A stretch of 28,709 bases of DNA from the IMG/VR virus record IMGVR_UViG_3300030380_003017, positions 1 to 28,709 of that record; one strand, 5' to 3'. Each line of letters begins with the position of its first letter. The first letter of the stretch is position 1. Below the pieces are notes generated by a model that made no database searches, was not told the DNA's origin, and saw nothing but the letters and a program-made list of their open reading frames with translations. Position numbers and translations under genes: made by a program. Source of the DNA: a virus. Positions 28,358 to 28,709 of this stretch are shown here, piece by piece.

Positions 28358-28400
28358 ATGTGACATAATTACAACAGCTGCTGTTACATAATAGTCACAT
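28358..28400. repeat. 43-bp interrupted dyad
   Basis: The outer arms ATGTGAC (28358-28364) and GTCACAT (28394-28400) and the inner arms AACAG and CTGTT around a central CTG are exact inverted repeats at matching distances (13 of 20 half-positions pair). Such nested symmetry suits a binding site for a dimeric protein or an origin element. Confidence 0.5.
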
Positions 28401-28434
28401 AGACATAATACTAAGTTATGCGAATAATATAATA

Positions 28435-28450
28435 GTGACATAATTGTCAC
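28435..28450. repeat. GTGACA-TAAT-TGTCAC inverted repeat
   Basis: The perfect 6-bp arms GTGACA and TGTCAC flank TAAT. GTGACATAATT also occurs at 28360-28370 and the half GTGAC at 28472-28476. It looks like a repressor or activator operator. No cognate regulator can be named. Confidence 0.45.
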
Positions 28451-28546
28451 AATAGGGCGGGTTTGTAGTAAGTGACCATGCGTAATAATATAGGTAGGGC
28501 TATTGCTATAGATATGACCCATGTAAACTATAATCACTTGGTAGTA

Positions 28547-28575
28547 TTGACTAATTAGGGGGGGTTTTATATAAA
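28547..28575 (+). promoter_or_regulatory. Sigma70-type promoter for the truncated rightward gene
   Basis: TTGACT (28547-28552) and TATAAA (28570-28575) are separated by 17 bases that include a run of seven G. The expected start point falls at about 28582, the first base of the next ATG, so the transcript may have almost no leader. Confidence 0.5.
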
Positions 28576-28581
28576 GGTAGT

Positions 28582-28709
28582 ATGGAATTAGAACTTAAAT
28601 TCAGTGTGGCACCTGCAGTGCTGTTTTTGGAAACCCAATTAGATTCCCAAATAGTGGGGGGTTTGAATAAATACCTGGATGCACGGCATAAAAAGGGTGG
28701 TGAGTCATT
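28582..28709 (+). CDS. Truncated rightward gene, N-terminus only
   Basis: An open frame from ATG at 28582 to the end of the window gives 42 codons: MELELKFSVAPAVLFLETQL, then DSQIVGGLNKYLDARHKKGG. AAAGG lies 4 bases before the ATG. The pattern of a short strand with an aromatic-led acidic stretch and then an IVGGLNKYLD-type helix recalls the start of some phage 2-oxoglutarate/iron oxygenases, but too little is visible to say so. The frame is uninterrupted to the edge, and a promoter precedes it. Product unknown. Confidence 0.6.
   Translation, partial: MELELKFSVAPAVLFLETQLDSQIVGGLNKYLDARHKKGGES

Larger units (their letters stand above)
27995..28581. other. Gene-poor control region
   Basis: About 590 bases with no convincing gene. 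A 70-residue minus-strand frame at 28325-28537 is low quality. The right part (28358-28450) has an interrupted 43-bp dyad, a GTGACA/TGTCAC inverted repeat and four ACATAAT boxes. A rightward promoter lies at its right end. The left part is AT-rich, with isolated TATAAT-like boxes on the minus strand (28085-28080, 28231-28226) but no convincing -35 partners. It separates a leftward operon from a rightward gene, so it is probably a divergent promoter region and possibly an origin. Confidence 0.55.

Noticed and set aside
28325-28537. A 70-residue minus-strand frame in the control region
   Set aside because: It lacks the GAGTATA leader, its composition is unlike its neighbours, and it covers the dyads and boxes that look regulatory.
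1-28709. CRISPR arrays, tRNA genes, insertion sequences, integrase or attachment sites
   Set aside because: I saw no regularly spaced repeat array, no cloverleaf with CCA-type end, no transposase or integrase motifs, and no duplicated core flanking any block.

Overview
The window is part of an AT-rich, lytic-looking tailed-phage genome of podovirus type. The evidence is a dense virion operon on the plus strand with a P22-like adaptor and tail nozzle, three long internal or ejection-type proteins in a row, a tail fibre with a C-terminal S74 chaperone, a three-TM holin-like protein, and a leftward block of DNA-metabolism, DNA-modification and tiny early-type genes. Composition and gene style resemble uncultured marine podoviruses with AT-rich hosts; that is inference. 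No portal, terminase, capsid, polymerase, integrase or recognisable endolysin lies in the window, so neither the full genome nor the lifestyle can be judged.

Layout. (1) 32-13125, plus: small virion proteins, a fibre-like protein, adaptor (2000-2641), nozzle (2641-4107), a Gly-rich protein, tiny ORFs including an 8-Cys protein, a GNAT-like protein, three putative ejection proteins (6162-11667) and the S74 fibre. Many junctions are TAATG or ATGA overlaps. (2) 13138-18197, plus: DUF6447-like protein, coiled-coil/TM protein, metallophosphoesterase, DUF3310, holin-like protein, two exported proteins (237 and 599 aa) and a TM/coiled-coil protein; a lysis or envelope block. (3) 18201-22076, minus: unknown small genes, a Mom-like GNAT, an unknown, a Dam-like methyltransferase with an altered catalytic motif, an SSB-like protein and a RecB-like PD-(D/E)XK nuclease. 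(4) 22077-22176: compact divergent promoter region with overlapping -35 boxes. (5) 22177-23987, plus: HTH-like protein, HNH-type nuclease, three small unknowns. (6) 23911-27994, minus: a C5-cytosine methyltransferase and about a dozen tiny proteins, most preceded by the same GAGTATA leader, plus two copies of a conserved hairpin element. (7) 27995-28581: about 590 bp with no convincing gene, carrying dyads and iterated ACATAAT boxes, followed by a promoter and a truncated plus-strand gene running off the end.

Together, the plus strand builds the virion and probably handles release, while the minus strand supplies recombination or replication helpers, three DNA-modification enzymes and host-takeover-type small proteins. 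The most interesting parts are the Mom-like/Dam-like modification cluster, the pair of structured intergenic elements whose stems differ while shape and flanks are kept, and the repeated GAGTATA leader that marks the leftward genes.
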